Counted from the first letter of the stretch, positions 26,371 through 35,578 are shown. The stretch: 64,000 bases of DNA from Microbacterium sp. LWH11-1.2 (GCF_038397745.1 NZ_CP151636.1:4154001-4218000); one strand, 5' to 3'. Numbers and translations: made by a program. Notes: generated by a model not told the origin, from the sequence alone.

Positions 26371-26400
26371 ATACATCTATGTATTGAGTACACCTGTGTA
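26371..26400. promoter_or_regulatory. Tandem palindromic operator for the TetR regulator
   Basis: Two palindromes with 17-bp centre spacing: ATACATCTATGTAT (26371-26384) and TACACCTGTGTA (26389-26400), both of the form TACAY-CT-RTGTA. They sit between the divergent TetR and MMPL genes, 28 nt before the MMPL GTG. Confidence 0.7.
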
Positions 26401-26427
26401 TCCAATCGGCATCTCTCGGAGGAACGC

Positions 26428-29199
26428 GTGTCCACTCTCCTGTCCTCGCTCGGTCGCTGGTCCTATCGGCATCCGTGGCGTGTCCTCGTCTCCTGGCTCC
26501 TCGCGCTCGGCATCGCCGGGGCGGGCGCCCTGGTCCTCGGTGCCGGAACGGACAACTCGTTCTCGATCCCCGGCACCGAATCGCAGGCCGGTCTCGAGCA
26601 GCTGTCGCGCTCGTTCCCCCAGGTGAGCGGCACCAGCGCGCAGATCATCGTGGTCGCCGCCGACGGCGACAAGGTCACCGACGACGACTATCGCGACGAG
26701 ATCGAGCAGTCCATCGGCGAGATGGAAGACCTCGACGGCGTGCTCGCGGCCAACTCGCCCTACGACGAGATGGTCAGCGGCATGATCAACGACGACGAGA
26801 CCGCCGCGATCGTGCGGCTGCAGTTCGACGGCGAATCCACCGACGTCTCGGACGAGACGAAGGACTCCCTGCGGGCGGTGTCCGATGAGCTCGGCGAAGC
26901 GCTCCCCGACGGCGCGCAGACAGCGCTCGGCGGCGACCTCTTCGCCACATCGATCCCCGGCCTGACGCTCACCGAGGCGGTCGGGCTGCTGATCGCGCTG
27001 CTCGTGCTGATCGTGACGTTCCGCTCCTTCGTCGTCGCCGGGCTCCCCCTCCTCACGGCGGTCCTCGGCGTCGGCATCTCGATGGCCGGCATCTTCGCGG
27101 CCACCGCGTTCGCCACCGTCTCCTCCACCACCCCGCTTCTGGCACTCATGCTCGGCCTCGCGGTCGGCATCGACTACGCGCTGTTCATCATGGCCCGGCA
27201 TCAGGACCAGGTGCGCGACGGCGTCGATCCCGAGGAATCCGCGGCCAGAGCCGTCGGCACGGCCGGATCTGCTGTCGTTTTCGCCGGCGTCACGGTGCTC
27301 ATCGCCCTGATCGGTCTCGGATTCGCGGGCATTCCGTTCCTCACGACCATGGGCATCGCGGCATCCGTCGCGGTGGCCATCGCGGTCGCGATCGCGGTCA
27401 CTCTCACTCCGGCACTGCTCGGCTTCATGAAGGGCAAGGTCGTCGGCCGCCCGCGCCGCGCACCCAAGCCCAAGAAGGGACAGAAGGTCGCCGCTCCGCG
27501 TCGCGGGTTCAGCGACCGCTGGGTCGGCGGCGTCACCAAGCATCCCGTCCTGGTCTCGCTCGCCGTGGTGATCGGGCTCGGCATCGTGGCAGTGCCCGCG
27601 CTCAGCCTGAACCTGGCCCTCCCCAACGCCGGCGTGCTGCCGAAGGACTCCGAGGCGCGCCAGAGCTACGATCTCGTCGGCGAGGAGTTCGGGCCCGGTT
27701 TCAACGGTCCCCTGATCCTCACCGGAACCATCGTCACCTCGACCGATCCGCTCACGCTCATGGAGGATCTCGGGGACGCCGTCGCCGACATCCCCGGCGT
27801 CAAGGAAGTCGCCCTCGCGACCCCCAATGAGACCGCCGACACCGGCATCGTGCAGATCATCCCGGAGACGGCACCCGACGATCCTGCGACGGCCGACCTC
27901 GTGCGCGAACTCCGGTCTCACCACGACGAGTGGCTCGACGAATTCGGGATCGACCTCAAGGTCACCGGCTTCACGGCCGTCGGCATCGACATCTCCGATC
28001 AGCTCGGCAACGCCCTCCTGCCGTTCGGCATCTTCGTGATCGGGCTCTCGCTGATCCTGCTCACGATCGTGTTCCGCTCGCTCTGGGTGCCGATCACCGC
28101 CGCCCTCGGCTACCTGCTCTCGATCGTCGCCGCATTCGGCGTCGTCGGCGCGGTCTTCGAATGGGGCTGGTTCGCCGATCTCCTCCATGTCGCCAAGGTC
28201 GGCCCCATCATCAGCTTCATGCCGATCATCCTGATGGGCGTGCTGTTCGGCCTGGCCATGGACTACCAGGTGTTCCTCGTCTCCCGCATGCGCGAGGACT
28301 TCGTGCACGATCCCGCCTCGAAAAGCCCCGATCGCGCGACCCGTCGTGCCGCCGCCCTCCGCGCCGTGCGCAGCGGATTCACCGGCTCGGCGAAGGTCGT
28401 CACGGCCGCAGGGCTCATCATGTTCGCGGTGTTCGTCGCATTCGTCCCCGAGGGCGACTCGTCACTCAAGCCCATCGCCCTCGGCCTCGCGGCCGGCATC
28501 GCGATCGACGCCTTCCTCGTGCGCATGACCCTGATCCCCGCGCTGATGGCCATCCTCGGCGAGCGCGCCTGGGAGATCCCGACCTGGCTGGAGAAGATCC
28601 TCCCCCGCGTCGACATCGAGGGCGAGGCCGTCGAACGCGAGCGCCACCTGTCCGAGTGGCCCGGCGACGGCTCCGTCGTGGCAGCGGACGACCTGGTGAT
28701 CAGCGCGGACGCGCCGGTCATCGAAGGCCTGACGGTGCGCATCCTCGAGGGCGGCGCCGTGGTCGCGACCGGAAGCGACGCGCGCACCCGCCGCGCTCTG
28801 GCGCTCACGATCGCCGGCCGCATCGCCCCGAGCGACGGGCGTCTCCGGGTCGGCGGCCACCTGCTCCCCGGCCGCGCGGCCTGGGTGCGCTCGCACGTCG
28901 GGTGCGTGCTCGTCGACGATGCGGATGCCGCGCTCGACGATCTCGCCGAAGCCCTGCGGGGCACCTCCGCGGTCGTGGTGATCGACGGCCTCGACCGGCT
29001 CACGGGCGGCCAGCGCGACCAGGCGGCAGCGATGCTCCGGGATGCCGCGGCCTCACGGCCCCTCGCCGTCTTCGCGACCGCTGCCGATGCCGCATCGGCC
29101 CGCACGACTCTCGCCGAGGCCGGCTGGCCCGACGCCGACACACTCGACACGCGCGCTCCGCGCCGAATCGCCGCAGAATCCACCGAGGTGACCGCATGA
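26428..29199 (+). CDS. MMPL-family (RND-like) transporter with degenerate ABC-ATPase-like C-terminal domain
   Basis: 923-residue inner-membrane transporter, probably for lipids or hydrophobic compounds. Two MMPL halves are visible, each with an opening helix, a large extracellular loop and five more helices (first half about 18-350, second about 390-725); the GxxxDY motifs are GLAVGIDYALFIMARHQ and GLAMDYQVFLVSRMRE. An unusual tail from about residue 735 resembles an ABC ATPase: a loop ATGSDARTRRALALT where Walker A would be, without the GxGKS core, and hydrophobic SAVVVIDGLDRLTGGQRDQ like a Walker B. The GTG has GGAGG upstream, and the stop overlaps the next gene (ATGA). Confidence 0.88.
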   Translation: MSTLLSSLGRWSYRHPWRVLVSWLLALGIAGAGALVLGAGTDNSFSIPGTESQAGLEQLSRSFPQVSGTSAQIIVVAADGDKVTDDDYRDEIEQSIGEMEDLDGVLAANSPYDEMVSGMINDDETAAIVRLQFDGESTDVSDETKDSLRAVSDELGEALPDGAQTALGGDLFATSIPGLTLTEAVGLLIALLVLIVTFRSFVVAGLPLLTAVLGVGISMAGIFAATAFATVSSTTPLLALMLGLAVGIDYALFIMARHQDQVRDGVDPEESAARAVGTAGSAVVFAGVTVLIALIGLGFAGIPFLTTMGIAASVAVAIAVAIAVTLTPALLGFMKGKVVGRPRRAPKPKKGQKVAAPRRGFSDRWVGGVTKHPVLVSLAVVIGLGIVAVPALSLNLALPNAGVLPKDSEARQSYDLVGEEFGPGFNGPLILTGTIVTSTDPLTLMEDLGDAVADIPGVKEVALATPNETADTGIVQIIPETAPDDPATADLVRELRSHHDEWLDEFGIDLKVTGFTAVGIDISDQLGNALLPFGIFVIGLSLILLTIVFRSLWVPITAALGYLLSIVAAFGVVGAVFEWGWFADLLHVAKVGPIISFMPIILMGVLFGLAMDYQVFLVSRMREDFVHDPASKSPDRATRRAAALRAVRSGFTGSAKVVTAAGLIMFAVFVAFVPEGDSSLKPIALGLAAGIAIDAFLVRMTLIPALMAILGERAWEIPTWLEKILPRVDIEGEAVERERHLSEWPGDGSVVAADDLVISADAPVIEGLTVRILEGGAVVATGSDARTRRALALTIAGRIAPSDGRLRVGGHLLPGRAAWVRSHVGCVLVDDADAALDDLAEALRGTSAVVVIDGLDRLTGGQRDQAAAMLRDAAASRPLAVFATAADAASARTTLAEAGWPDADTLDTRAPRRIAAESTEVTA

Positions 29200-31166
29200 C
29201 ACTCCCCATCGAGCGCGCCCGCTCCCGCAAGCCGGTCACGTGGCTGACCATCCTCGGCATCCTGCTCCTGCCGGCGGCCGTCGGCGGCATCCTCGTCGCG
29301 GCGCTGCAGAACCCGACCGAGCGGCTCGACTCCATGACGGCGGCGATCGTGAACCTGGATGAGCCTGTCACGATCGACGACCAGCTCACGCCCCTCGGGC
29401 GTCAGCTGGCCTCGGGACTCGTGGAGGGCTCTGACGAGCTCGACTCGAACCTCACCTGGGTCATCTCGAACGAGGACGACGCGAAGGAAGGGCTGGCCGA
29501 CGGCACCTACCAGGCCGTCATCACGATTCCCGAGGACTTCTCCGCGGCGGCGACCTCCGCGGGGCAGGCCGTCGCCGACGGCGGAGGGGATGCCGAGAAG
29601 GCCACCATCACGGTGACCACCCCCGACGACGGCCTCGTCGCCGACGACCTCATCACCGGTCAGATCGCGAACGTCGCCGCATCGACCATGGGAACCATGC
29701 TCACCGAGGCGACGACCGACAACATCCTCGTCGGCTTCACCACGATCGGCGATCAGATCGGCGAGGCAGCCGACGGCGCCGTCGAACTCGCCACCGGCGC
29801 CCGATCGGCCGCCGACGGCGCGGCCGCCATCCCCGACGGCGCCACGCAGCTCGCCTCCGGGGCGAGCCAGCTCGCGACGGGGGCGTCGTCGTTGGCCTCC
29901 GGGCTCGACACCATCGCGGGCAAGACGCGCGAAGCGGCCACCGGCGCCGGGCAGATCGGCGCCGGACTCACGAGCGGAGCTGCAGCTCTGGAGCAGAACG
30001 TCGGAGGCATGAACCAGCTCGTCGGAGCGATCCAGGCAGGTTCCGCTTCCGCGGGATCGGCGGCGACGCAGTCGGCCGATCTGGCCCAGCGTCTCGGCGA
30101 GATGGCGGCTGCCTGCGTCCCCGCCACGAACGGACAGGCGATGTGCGATGAGCTCTCCGCGGCAGCCGCGGATGCCGGCGTCGCCGCGGAGTCCGCCGGC
30201 ACCGCATCCGGAGTGCTGAACAGCGACCTGGTCGCCCCCGGTGTCGCCGCGATTCCCGGAACCTTCAGCACTCTCGCGGCGAGCATGTCTCAGGCCGGCG
30301 CCGGCGCCACGCAGCTCGCGGGCGGGTTGAACCAGCTCGCCGGTGAGGGCATCGACCAGTCCGCGGCCGGTGCGCGCTCGCTGTCGTCCGGTGCGACCCA
30401 GCTGTCGGGCGGCGCGACCGAGCTCGCCACCGGCACGTCCGAGCTCGCCACAGGACTGGACACCCTCGCGACCGGCACCGGCGATCTCGCCGGCGGCCTG
30501 CGCACCGCGGCCGAGTCCCTCCCCTCGTTCAGCGATGAGGAGTCGACGTCGCTCGCCTCGGTGATCGCCGACCCGGTGTCGACGAACTCGTCGATGAACA
30601 CCATCTTCGGCCCGACCGCGATCCCGCTGCTCGCGGCCGTGGTGCTGTGGTTCGGCGGATTCGCGTCGTTCCTGGTGATGCGCGCGCACACGGCCCGCAC
30701 TCTGACCTCGCGGCGTCCGTCGGCCGCCCTGACGCTGCGCGCGTTCGCTCCGGCCGCACTGATCGGTGCGGGCCAGGGCCTGCTCGTCTCGCTGGTCGTG
30801 CAGATCATCGCCAGCTACGACGCCGCCGCGTGGTGGGCGTTCGCGGGCACCGCGGTGCTCGCCGGGATCGTGTTCGCCGCCGTGAACCAGGCGCTCGTCG
30901 CGCTCTTCGGCGGCACGGGGCGCTGGATCGCCGCCCTGGTCGGCGTCCTCGCGGTCGCGACGGGACTCATCTCCACGGTTCCCGACTGGCTCGCCGGTCT
31001 CGGAGCCGCCCTGCCGACGGCTCCGGCCTTCGCGGGCCTGATCGCGGGCAACGGCTCGGCGATCGCGGCGCTGGTCGTGTGGGGCGTGCTGTCCCTCGTC
31101 GCGACGACGCTCGCGGTGACCCTGCGCCGCACGACCTCGGCGAAGGCGGTCCTCGCCACCGCTTAG
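29196..31166 (+). CDS. YhgE/Pip-family membrane protein
   Basis: 656-residue ABC-2-like membrane protein. One N-terminal helix (about 16-38) leads into a long extracellular region of roughly 400 residues, much of it a repeating coiled-coil-like pattern (TQLASGASQLATGASSLASG and similar), then five C-terminal helices (about 470-650). Family members include phage infection protein Pip and type VII secretion-associated EsaA. ATGA overlap with the MMPL gene suggests the two form one export system under the TetR regulator. Confidence 0.88.
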   Translation: MTLPIERARSRKPVTWLTILGILLLPAAVGGILVAALQNPTERLDSMTAAIVNLDEPVTIDDQLTPLGRQLASGLVEGSDELDSNLTWVISNEDDAKEGLADGTYQAVITIPEDFSAAATSAGQAVADGGGDAEKATITVTTPDDGLVADDLITGQIANVAASTMGTMLTEATTDNILVGFTTIGDQIGEAADGAVELATGARSAADGAAAIPDGATQLASGASQLATGASSLASGLDTIAGKTREAATGAGQIGAGLTSGAAALEQNVGGMNQLVGAIQAGSASAGSAATQSADLAQRLGEMAAACVPATNGQAMCDELSAAAADAGVAAESAGTASGVLNSDLVAPGVAAIPGTFSTLAASMSQAGAGATQLAGGLNQLAGEGIDQSAAGARSLSSGATQLSGGATELATGTSELATGLDTLATGTGDLAGGLRTAAESLPSFSDEESTSLASVIADPVSTNSSMNTIFGPTAIPLLAAVVLWFGGFASFLVMRAHTARTLTSRRPSAALTLRAFAPAALIGAGQGLLVSLVVQIIASYDAAAWWAFAGTAVLAGIVFAAVNQALVALFGGTGRWIAALVGVLAVATGLISTVPDWLAGLGAALPTAPAFAGLIAGNGSAIAALVVWGVLSLVATTLAVTLRRTTSAKAVLATA

Positions 31167-31182
31167 CCCCGGCACCCCCACC

Positions 31183-31264
31183 GCACGACTTCGGAGATCG
31201 GCCTCGACTCGCCGAGAATCGCCCCTCGAACACGGCGAGTCGGGCCGCAGCTCCGAAGCCGTGC
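31183..31264. repeat. 82-bp imperfect intergenic palindrome
   Basis: Arms 31183-31216 and 31231-31264 match at 27 of 34 positions with a 14-nt loop; the outer part GCACG-CTTCGGAG and inner part CGACTCGCCG are best conserved. It lies after the YhgE/Pip gene and may terminate its transcript. Confidence 0.8.
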
Positions 31265-31286
31265 CCGGGATCGCACGTGTTCGGCG

Positions 31287-31292
31287 TACGCT
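31287..31292 (+). promoter_or_regulatory. Leaderless -10 box of the 2H phosphoesterase gene
   Basis: TACGCT with a 6-nt gap to the ATG at 31299. Confidence 0.5.
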
Positions 31293-31298
31293 CGCGTC

Positions 31299-31889
31299 AT
31301 GCGCCGACCGTTCATGGACACGCCCGACCAGCTCGCCTCACTGGAGGGTCAGCAGTACCTCGTGCTGCGTCCGACGCTCGGCGTCGCCTCCCTCTTCCGA
31401 GAGGTGCAGGATGCCGCGCTCGCGCGTTTCGGCGGTGAGATCCGGCATCCGCACACCGAGCATGCGACGCTGCGCGCGTTCTTCGAGCCGGACCGTCGGG
31501 CGGAGCTCGGCGCGCTGATCCGCCGGTGGGCGGCGGACCAGCCCCCGATCGAGGTCACGGCCGAGGCGATCGACGCGTTCCCCGCACCGTGGCAGGTTCT
31601 GATCGTGCGTCTCGCACGCACACCCTCCCTCGTCGCGGCCTATGCGAGCCTCTCCGCGGCCCTGGCGGGCACCGACTTCCGACGGCTCGACGAGCTCAGC
31701 GTCGACGACTGGACGTTCCATCTCTCCGTCGTCTACGGCAGGTCACTCGAGCCTGCGGTGTGGGAGGAGTTCCGTCAGACGTCGGTGAGCGAGCTCGGAC
31801 GCACACCCACCGAGACGATCGCCGAGGCGGAACTGGTCTGGTACCAGGACGGCGCCGAGCACGCGGAGCTCATCCCCCTCGGCGGCTGA
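31299..31889 (+). CDS. 2H phosphoesterase (2'-5' RNA ligase-like) family protein
   Basis: 196-residue protein of the LigT/2H fold. The two histidine motifs are HATLRAFF (near residue 55) and FHLSVVYG (near residue 145), matching the H-x-T/S-h pattern that forms the active site. Members act on 2',3'-cyclic phosphates or ADP-ribose derivatives; the biological substrate here is unknown. It is a single gene converging on ccsB. Confidence 0.75.
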   Translation: MRRPFMDTPDQLASLEGQQYLVLRPTLGVASLFREVQDAALARFGGEIRHPHTEHATLRAFFEPDRRAELGALIRRWAADQPPIEVTAEAIDAFPAPWQVLIVRLARTPSLVAAYASLSAALAGTDFRRLDELSVDDWTFHLSVVYGRSLEPAVWEEFRQTSVSELGRTPTETIAEAELVWYQDGAEHAELIPLGG

Positions 31890-31920
31890 AGCCTGGGAAC
31901 CCCAGACCCTTCGCGGAGCA

Positions 31921-31949
31921 CTCGGCGCGTCCCCGCTCGACACGCCGAG
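31921..31949. terminator. Hairpin between convergent 2H phosphoesterase and ccsB genes
   Basis: CTCGGCG (31921-31927) and CGCCGAG (31943-31949) pair across 15 nt. Likely a bidirectional terminator. Confidence 0.45.
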
Positions 31950-31990
31950 GCGACGGCATCCGCTCTCCGTTCTCCGAGAGCGAGCCGGAC

Positions 31991-32965
31991 TCAGCTGAGG
32001 CCGGAGTACGCGTGCAGGCCCTTGAAGAAGACGTTGACGATCGTGAAGTTGAAGATCACGGCCGAGAAGCCGACGATGGCGAGCCATGCCGAGGGGTTGC
32101 CCCGCCAGCCACGGGTCGCCCGCGCGTGGATGTAGCCGGCGTAGATGACCCAGATCACGAAGGTCCAGGTCTCCTTCACGTCGAAGCCCCAGAAGCGGCT
32201 CCACGCGTAGTACGCCCAGATGGATCCGGCGATGAGCGTGAAGGTCCAGAGGATGAACCCGATGATCGTGAACCGGTACGCCATGCTCTCGAGCCGCTCG
32301 GCGGAGGGGAACGTGCGGAGGAAGCCGGGGCCCGTCTTCTGCGCGTCCTCGGAGATGAGGCGCTCGCGTCGCGACTGCATGAGCTGGATGACCGAGAGCG
32401 CGAAGGCGAGCGCGAAGAAGGCGGTCGCGAGCGACGCCACGAAGACGTGGATGATGAGCCACACGCTCTTCAGCGGGTCCATCAGCGGCGAGACCTCGAC
32501 GTAGAAGTTCGTCGCCGCGAGCCCGAGGAGCACGACGACGAGACCCGTGATGAACGTGCCGAGGAAGCGCAGATCGATGCGGGTGAGCACCACGAGGAAG
32601 ACAGCCACGATGAGCAGCGTGCCGATCATCGCGAACTCGTAGAGGTTCGCCCACGGCACGCGACCGGCCGCGATGCCGCGGGTCAGCGTCGCCCCGAGAT
32701 GGAAGAGGAACGCGAGCACGGTGAGCGAGGTGCCGATCCGCGCCATCACGAACCGCTGCGGCTTCGCGTCGGTGACGGATGCCGTACCGGAGGCCTTGAC
32801 GGCGCCTCCCCCTGCGCCGACGAGGGCGGACTCGCGCACGGTCTGCGCATCCGCAGACACCTCGGAGCGGCGCGCGAGATCGAAGGCGTAGGCCACGAAG
32901 GCCGCCGCATAGATCGCGATCGCCGTCCACAGCAGGATCGGCGAGATCTCGTTGAGCTCGAGCAT
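31991..32965 (-). CDS. ccsB: Cytochrome c biogenesis protein CcsB/ResC
   Basis: 324-residue membrane protein of system II cytochrome c maturation; with ResB it carries heme across the membrane and joins it to apocytochromes. About eight helices are visible; the tryptophan-rich heme-handling motif appears as WAYYAWSRFWGFDVKETWTF near residues 248-267, with the family Asp replaced in context by the usual DxKET form. A charged loop near residues 35-70 is longer than in some relatives. It has its own -10 box overlapping the resB stop. Confidence 0.92.
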   Translation of the reverse strand: MLELNEISPILLWTAIAIYAAAFVAYAFDLARRSEVSADAQTVRESALVGAGGGAVKASGTASVTDAKPQRFVMARIGTSLTVLAFLFHLGATLTRGIAAGRVPWANLYEFAMIGTLLIVAVFLVVLTRIDLRFLGTFITGLVVVLLGLAATNFYVEVSPLMDPLKSVWLIIHVFVASLATAFFALAFALSVIQLMQSRRERLISEDAQKTGPGFLRTFPSAERLESMAYRFTIIGFILWTFTLIAGSIWAYYAWSRFWGFDVKETWTFVIWVIYAGYIHARATRGWRGNPSAWLAIVGFSAVIFNFTIVNVFFKGLHAYSGLS

Positions 32966-32969
32966 GGTG

Positions 32970-34775
32970 TCAGTCTACTTTCGGGGAATCGGATGCCGGG
33001 GCCTGCTGCGCCGTGGACGGATCGGCGTCGGCCTGGGGTTCGCGGGCGGTGGTGCCCCCCGCTGCATCGAGCAGACGCGCGTGCCCGGCGACGAGGTCGT
33101 CGACGGCAGCGGCGAGGGTCGGGTCCTCACCGCGGGCGAGCGCGGCGTACTCGATGGTCACGGCGCCACCGTCGGCGGTCGCCTTGACCCAGACGCGGCG
33201 TCGGGGGACGAACAGCGCGATCATGAGGCCCGCGAGGGCGAGCAGCGCGAAGCCGAGCACCCAGGGGCCGGAGTCGTCGCGGTGGATCTGCAGCGACGCG
33301 AACCGCTTGACGGACTCCGAGGCGTCGGTCGCCCCCGCGGGGGACTCGTCGTCGAACGTCACGCTGCCGAGGCCGTTCGGCAGCTGGGCGGTCTCCCCCG
33401 GCGTGAGCTCGATCGACTCGACGTCGGTGGTGCGTCCGGTCAGCTTCGTCATGCCGGTGGTGTCGAGCACGTAGACCGAGCGGGGGACGCCGTCGTTGAT
33501 GCCCAGGTCGCCGGTGTAGACGTCGAGGGTGAGCGTCGGGTTGATGAGGTCGCCGTAGGCCGAGAAGAACGCGCCGCTCTCGAGGATGCTGGTGGTCGGG
33601 TAGAAGAAACCGACCAGGCCGACCTGCTCGGCGAGTCCGTCGGGGATCTTGAGGACGCCGAGCGACGTCATGTTGTTGTCCTGCGGGAGGAACGGCGTGC
33701 TGTTGGTGAAGACGACGTCGCCGTCGGGGTCGCGCACCGTGACGGTCGGGGCGTACCCGTTGCCGAGCAGGAAGACGTCGTCGTCGGCGACCGCGAGGGG
33801 CTCGTTGACCTTGACCGCGCCGGTGCGCTCCTCGCCCTTCTCCTGCACGGTCATGTTCGCGGAGAAGTCCCCGGCCTGCCCGGATCCGGGCTCGCCGAAC
33901 GGCTGGTACGACACATCGAACGAGTCGAGGCGCATCGAGTAGGGCGCCAGCGCATCGTCGCCGACGAAGCGCCCGCGGTTCATCGAGTCGTAGTCGACCA
34001 GCGTGTTCGCGAAGGTCTCGCCCTCGACCAGCACGCGCTGGCCGGTGTACGAGAAGCCGCCGCCGATGCCGACCGTGACGAGCACGCCGACGAGCGCCAG
34101 GTGGAAGAGCAGGTTGCCCGTCTCGCGCCAGTAGCCGCGTTCGGCCGAGACCGAGAAGGTCCGTCCGCGGTCATAGCGCTCGACGCGGTATCCGAGTGCC
34201 TTGAGCTGCGTGGTCGCGACGTCGACGGAGGCGGATGCCGCGGCCTCGGCCTCGGCATCCGTCCCTGAGCTTGTCGAAGGGTCCCGCACCACCGACCGGT
34301 AGTCCTCGAGACGCTGCAGACGGGCGGGTGTGCGCGGCGGACGCGCGCGCAGCGCCTTCGCGTGGTGCTTGATGCGCGGGATGACGCAGCCGACCAGCGA
34401 GGCGAACAGCAGCAGGTAGATGGCCGAGAACCACGGCGACAGGTAGACGTCGAACAGCTTCAGGGCGTCGAGCACCGGGAAGAGGTCGGGGTTGTCGCGC
34501 TGCCACTGCGTGACGCCGTTCGGGTCGGCCATCCGCTGCGGGAAGATCGAGCCGGGGATCGCGGCGATCGCGAGCACGAGCAGCAGGATGAGCGCGGTGC
34601 GCATCGAGGTGAGCTGTCGCCACCCCCACCGGAGCCAGCCGACGAGGCCGAGGCGCGGCTGCGAGATCGAGTCGTCGCCGTCGACATGGTCGGACGGGCG
34701 CAGGGGGTCGCTGATGTCGCTGTTCACAGCATCCTTGTTCTTCGTGGCGTCGGTCTCAGAGCGGGAGGATGACAC
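32970..34775 (-). CDS. resB: Cytochrome c biogenesis protein ResB
   Basis: Partner of CcsB in system II maturation, about 601 residues. Membrane helices occur near residues 60-80, 115-135, 215-240 and 510-530, with a large extracytoplasmic domain between the last two; GSIFPQR and the conserved YWRETGNLLFHLALVG are typical. A dispersed palindromic repeat is translated as RDPSTSSGT near residue 163. The start is uncertain: GTG 34775 overlaps ccdA, while GTG 34727, 16 codons in, has AAGGA upstream. Confidence 0.9.
   Translation of the reverse strand: MSSSRSETDATKNKDAVNSDISDPLRPSDHVDGDDSISQPRLGLVGWLRWGWRQLTSMRTALILLLVLAIAAIPGSIFPQRMADPNGVTQWQRDNPDLFPVLDALKLFDVYLSPWFSAIYLLLFASLVGCVIPRIKHHAKALRARPPRTPARLQRLEDYRSVVRDPSTSSGTDAEAEAAASASVDVATTQLKALGYRVERYDRGRTFSVSAERGYWRETGNLLFHLALVGVLVTVGIGGGFSYTGQRVLVEGETFANTLVDYDSMNRGRFVGDDALAPYSMRLDSFDVSYQPFGEPGSGQAGDFSANMTVQEKGEERTGAVKVNEPLAVADDDVFLLGNGYAPTVTVRDPDGDVVFTNSTPFLPQDNNMTSLGVLKIPDGLAEQVGLVGFFYPTTSILESGAFFSAYGDLINPTLTLDVYTGDLGINDGVPRSVYVLDTTGMTKLTGRTTDVESIELTPGETAQLPNGLGSVTFDDESPAGATDASESVKRFASLQIHRDDSGPWVLGFALLALAGLMIALFVPRRRVWVKATADGGAVTIEYAALARGEDPTLAAAVDDLVAGHARLLDAAGGTTAREPQADADPSTAQQAPASDSPKVD
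32972..32977 (-). promoter_or_regulatory. Leaderless -10 box of ccsB fused to the resB stop codon
   Basis: TAGACT on the minus strand, 6-nt gap to the ATG at 32965; its last base lies within the TGA that ends resB. Confidence 0.5.
34261..34284. repeat. CCTGAGCTTGTCGAAGG repeat inside resB
   Basis: Palindromic repeat copy with one change from the usual core, read in frame as a short Ser/Thr-rich insertion in a cytoplasmic loop. Confidence 0.75.
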
Positions 34776-35562
34776 TGCCGATCACCGCCGTCAGCCGGGA
34801 CATGATGTCGGTCCAGAGTCCGGTCACCATCAGGATGCCGAGGACGACGAGCAGCACGCCCCCGATGATGTTCACGACGCGGATGTGGCGGCGCAGGAAG
34901 CCGATCGCCTTGGTGGCCCAGCCGAATCCGAGAGCGACCAGCAGGAACGGGATGCCGAGGCCGAGCGAGTAGGCGAGTCCGAGGAAGCCCGCGCGCACGG
35001 GGTCACCGGCGTTGAACGACAGCGCGACGATCGCGGCCAGCGTCGGCCCCATGCAGGGCGCCCAGCCGATGCCGAGCGCGATGCCGAGGAGCGGGGCTCC
35101 GACGACGCCGTACTTCGAGTCGACGTGGAACCGGAACTCGCGCTGCGCGAATCCGAACAGCCCGAGGAACACCAGGCCCATCGCGATGATGACCACACCG
35201 AGGATGCGGGTGATCAGATCGCCCCACTGCAGCAGGAAGACGCCCGCCGTGCCGCCGAGCACCGTGTAGAGGATGAAGACGATGCTGAACCCGAGGATGA
35301 ACAGCAGCACCCCGAGCACGAGCCGCCCCCGCGTGGCCGTGGCCGTGGCCGTCGCGTCGGTCGCACCGCTGGGTCCCTGAGCCTGTCGAAGGGCGCCATC
35401 CGACGAAACCGACCGAGGCGCGACCGCACCCCCGAGGAATCCGAGGTACCCGGGCACGAGCGGCAGCACGCACGGGGACAGGAACGACACGAGCCCGGCC
35501 AGCATGGCGACAGGGATAGCGAGCCAGAGGGCGCCGGATCCGATGATCGTCTCGGTGTTCAC
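34756..35562 (-). CDS. ccdA: Cytochrome c biogenesis thiol-disulfide carrier CcdA
   Basis: 268-residue membrane protein that passes reducing electrons from cytoplasmic thioredoxin to TlpA/ResA. Six helices are expected; the two redox cysteines are in FLSPCVLPLVPGY (about residue 31) and GWAPCMGPTL. A loop reading ALRQAQGPSG comes from the dispersed palindromic repeat, and an adjacent TATATATA stretch lies in the same loop. The GTG has GGGAG upstream. The stop overlaps the longest reading of resB. Confidence 0.92.
   Translation of the reverse strand: MNTETIIGSGALWLAIPVAMLAGLVSFLSPCVLPLVPGYLGFLGGAVAPRSVSSDGALRQAQGPSGATDATATATATRGRLVLGVLLFILGFSIVFILYTVLGGTAGVFLLQWGDLITRILGVVIIAMGLVFLGLFGFAQREFRFHVDSKYGVVGAPLLGIALGIGWAPCMGPTLAAIVALSFNAGDPVRAGFLGLAYSLGLGIPFLLVALGFGWATKAIGFLRRHIRVVNIIGGVLLVVLGILMVTGLWTDIMSRLTAVIGSVILPL
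35371..35394. repeat. CCTGAGCCTGTCGAAGG repeat inside ccdA
   Basis: Full copy of the palindromic repeat within the coding sequence, translated as LRQAQGP. Confidence 0.8.
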
Positions 35563-35578
35563 AGCGCTCCCGTGGCGG

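Noticed and set aside
28263..31181. A very long open frame on the minus strand opposite the MMPL and YhgE/Pip genes
   Set aside because: It is an artefact of high-GC codon use opposite real genes; the composition is Arg/Gly/Glu-rich with no domain, and the forward products are clear families.
34756..35562. Protein-coding tandem repeat from a GTGGCC-rich stretch in ccdA
   Set aside because: It only encodes a short TATATA loop in a variable region and shows no array structure beyond a few units.
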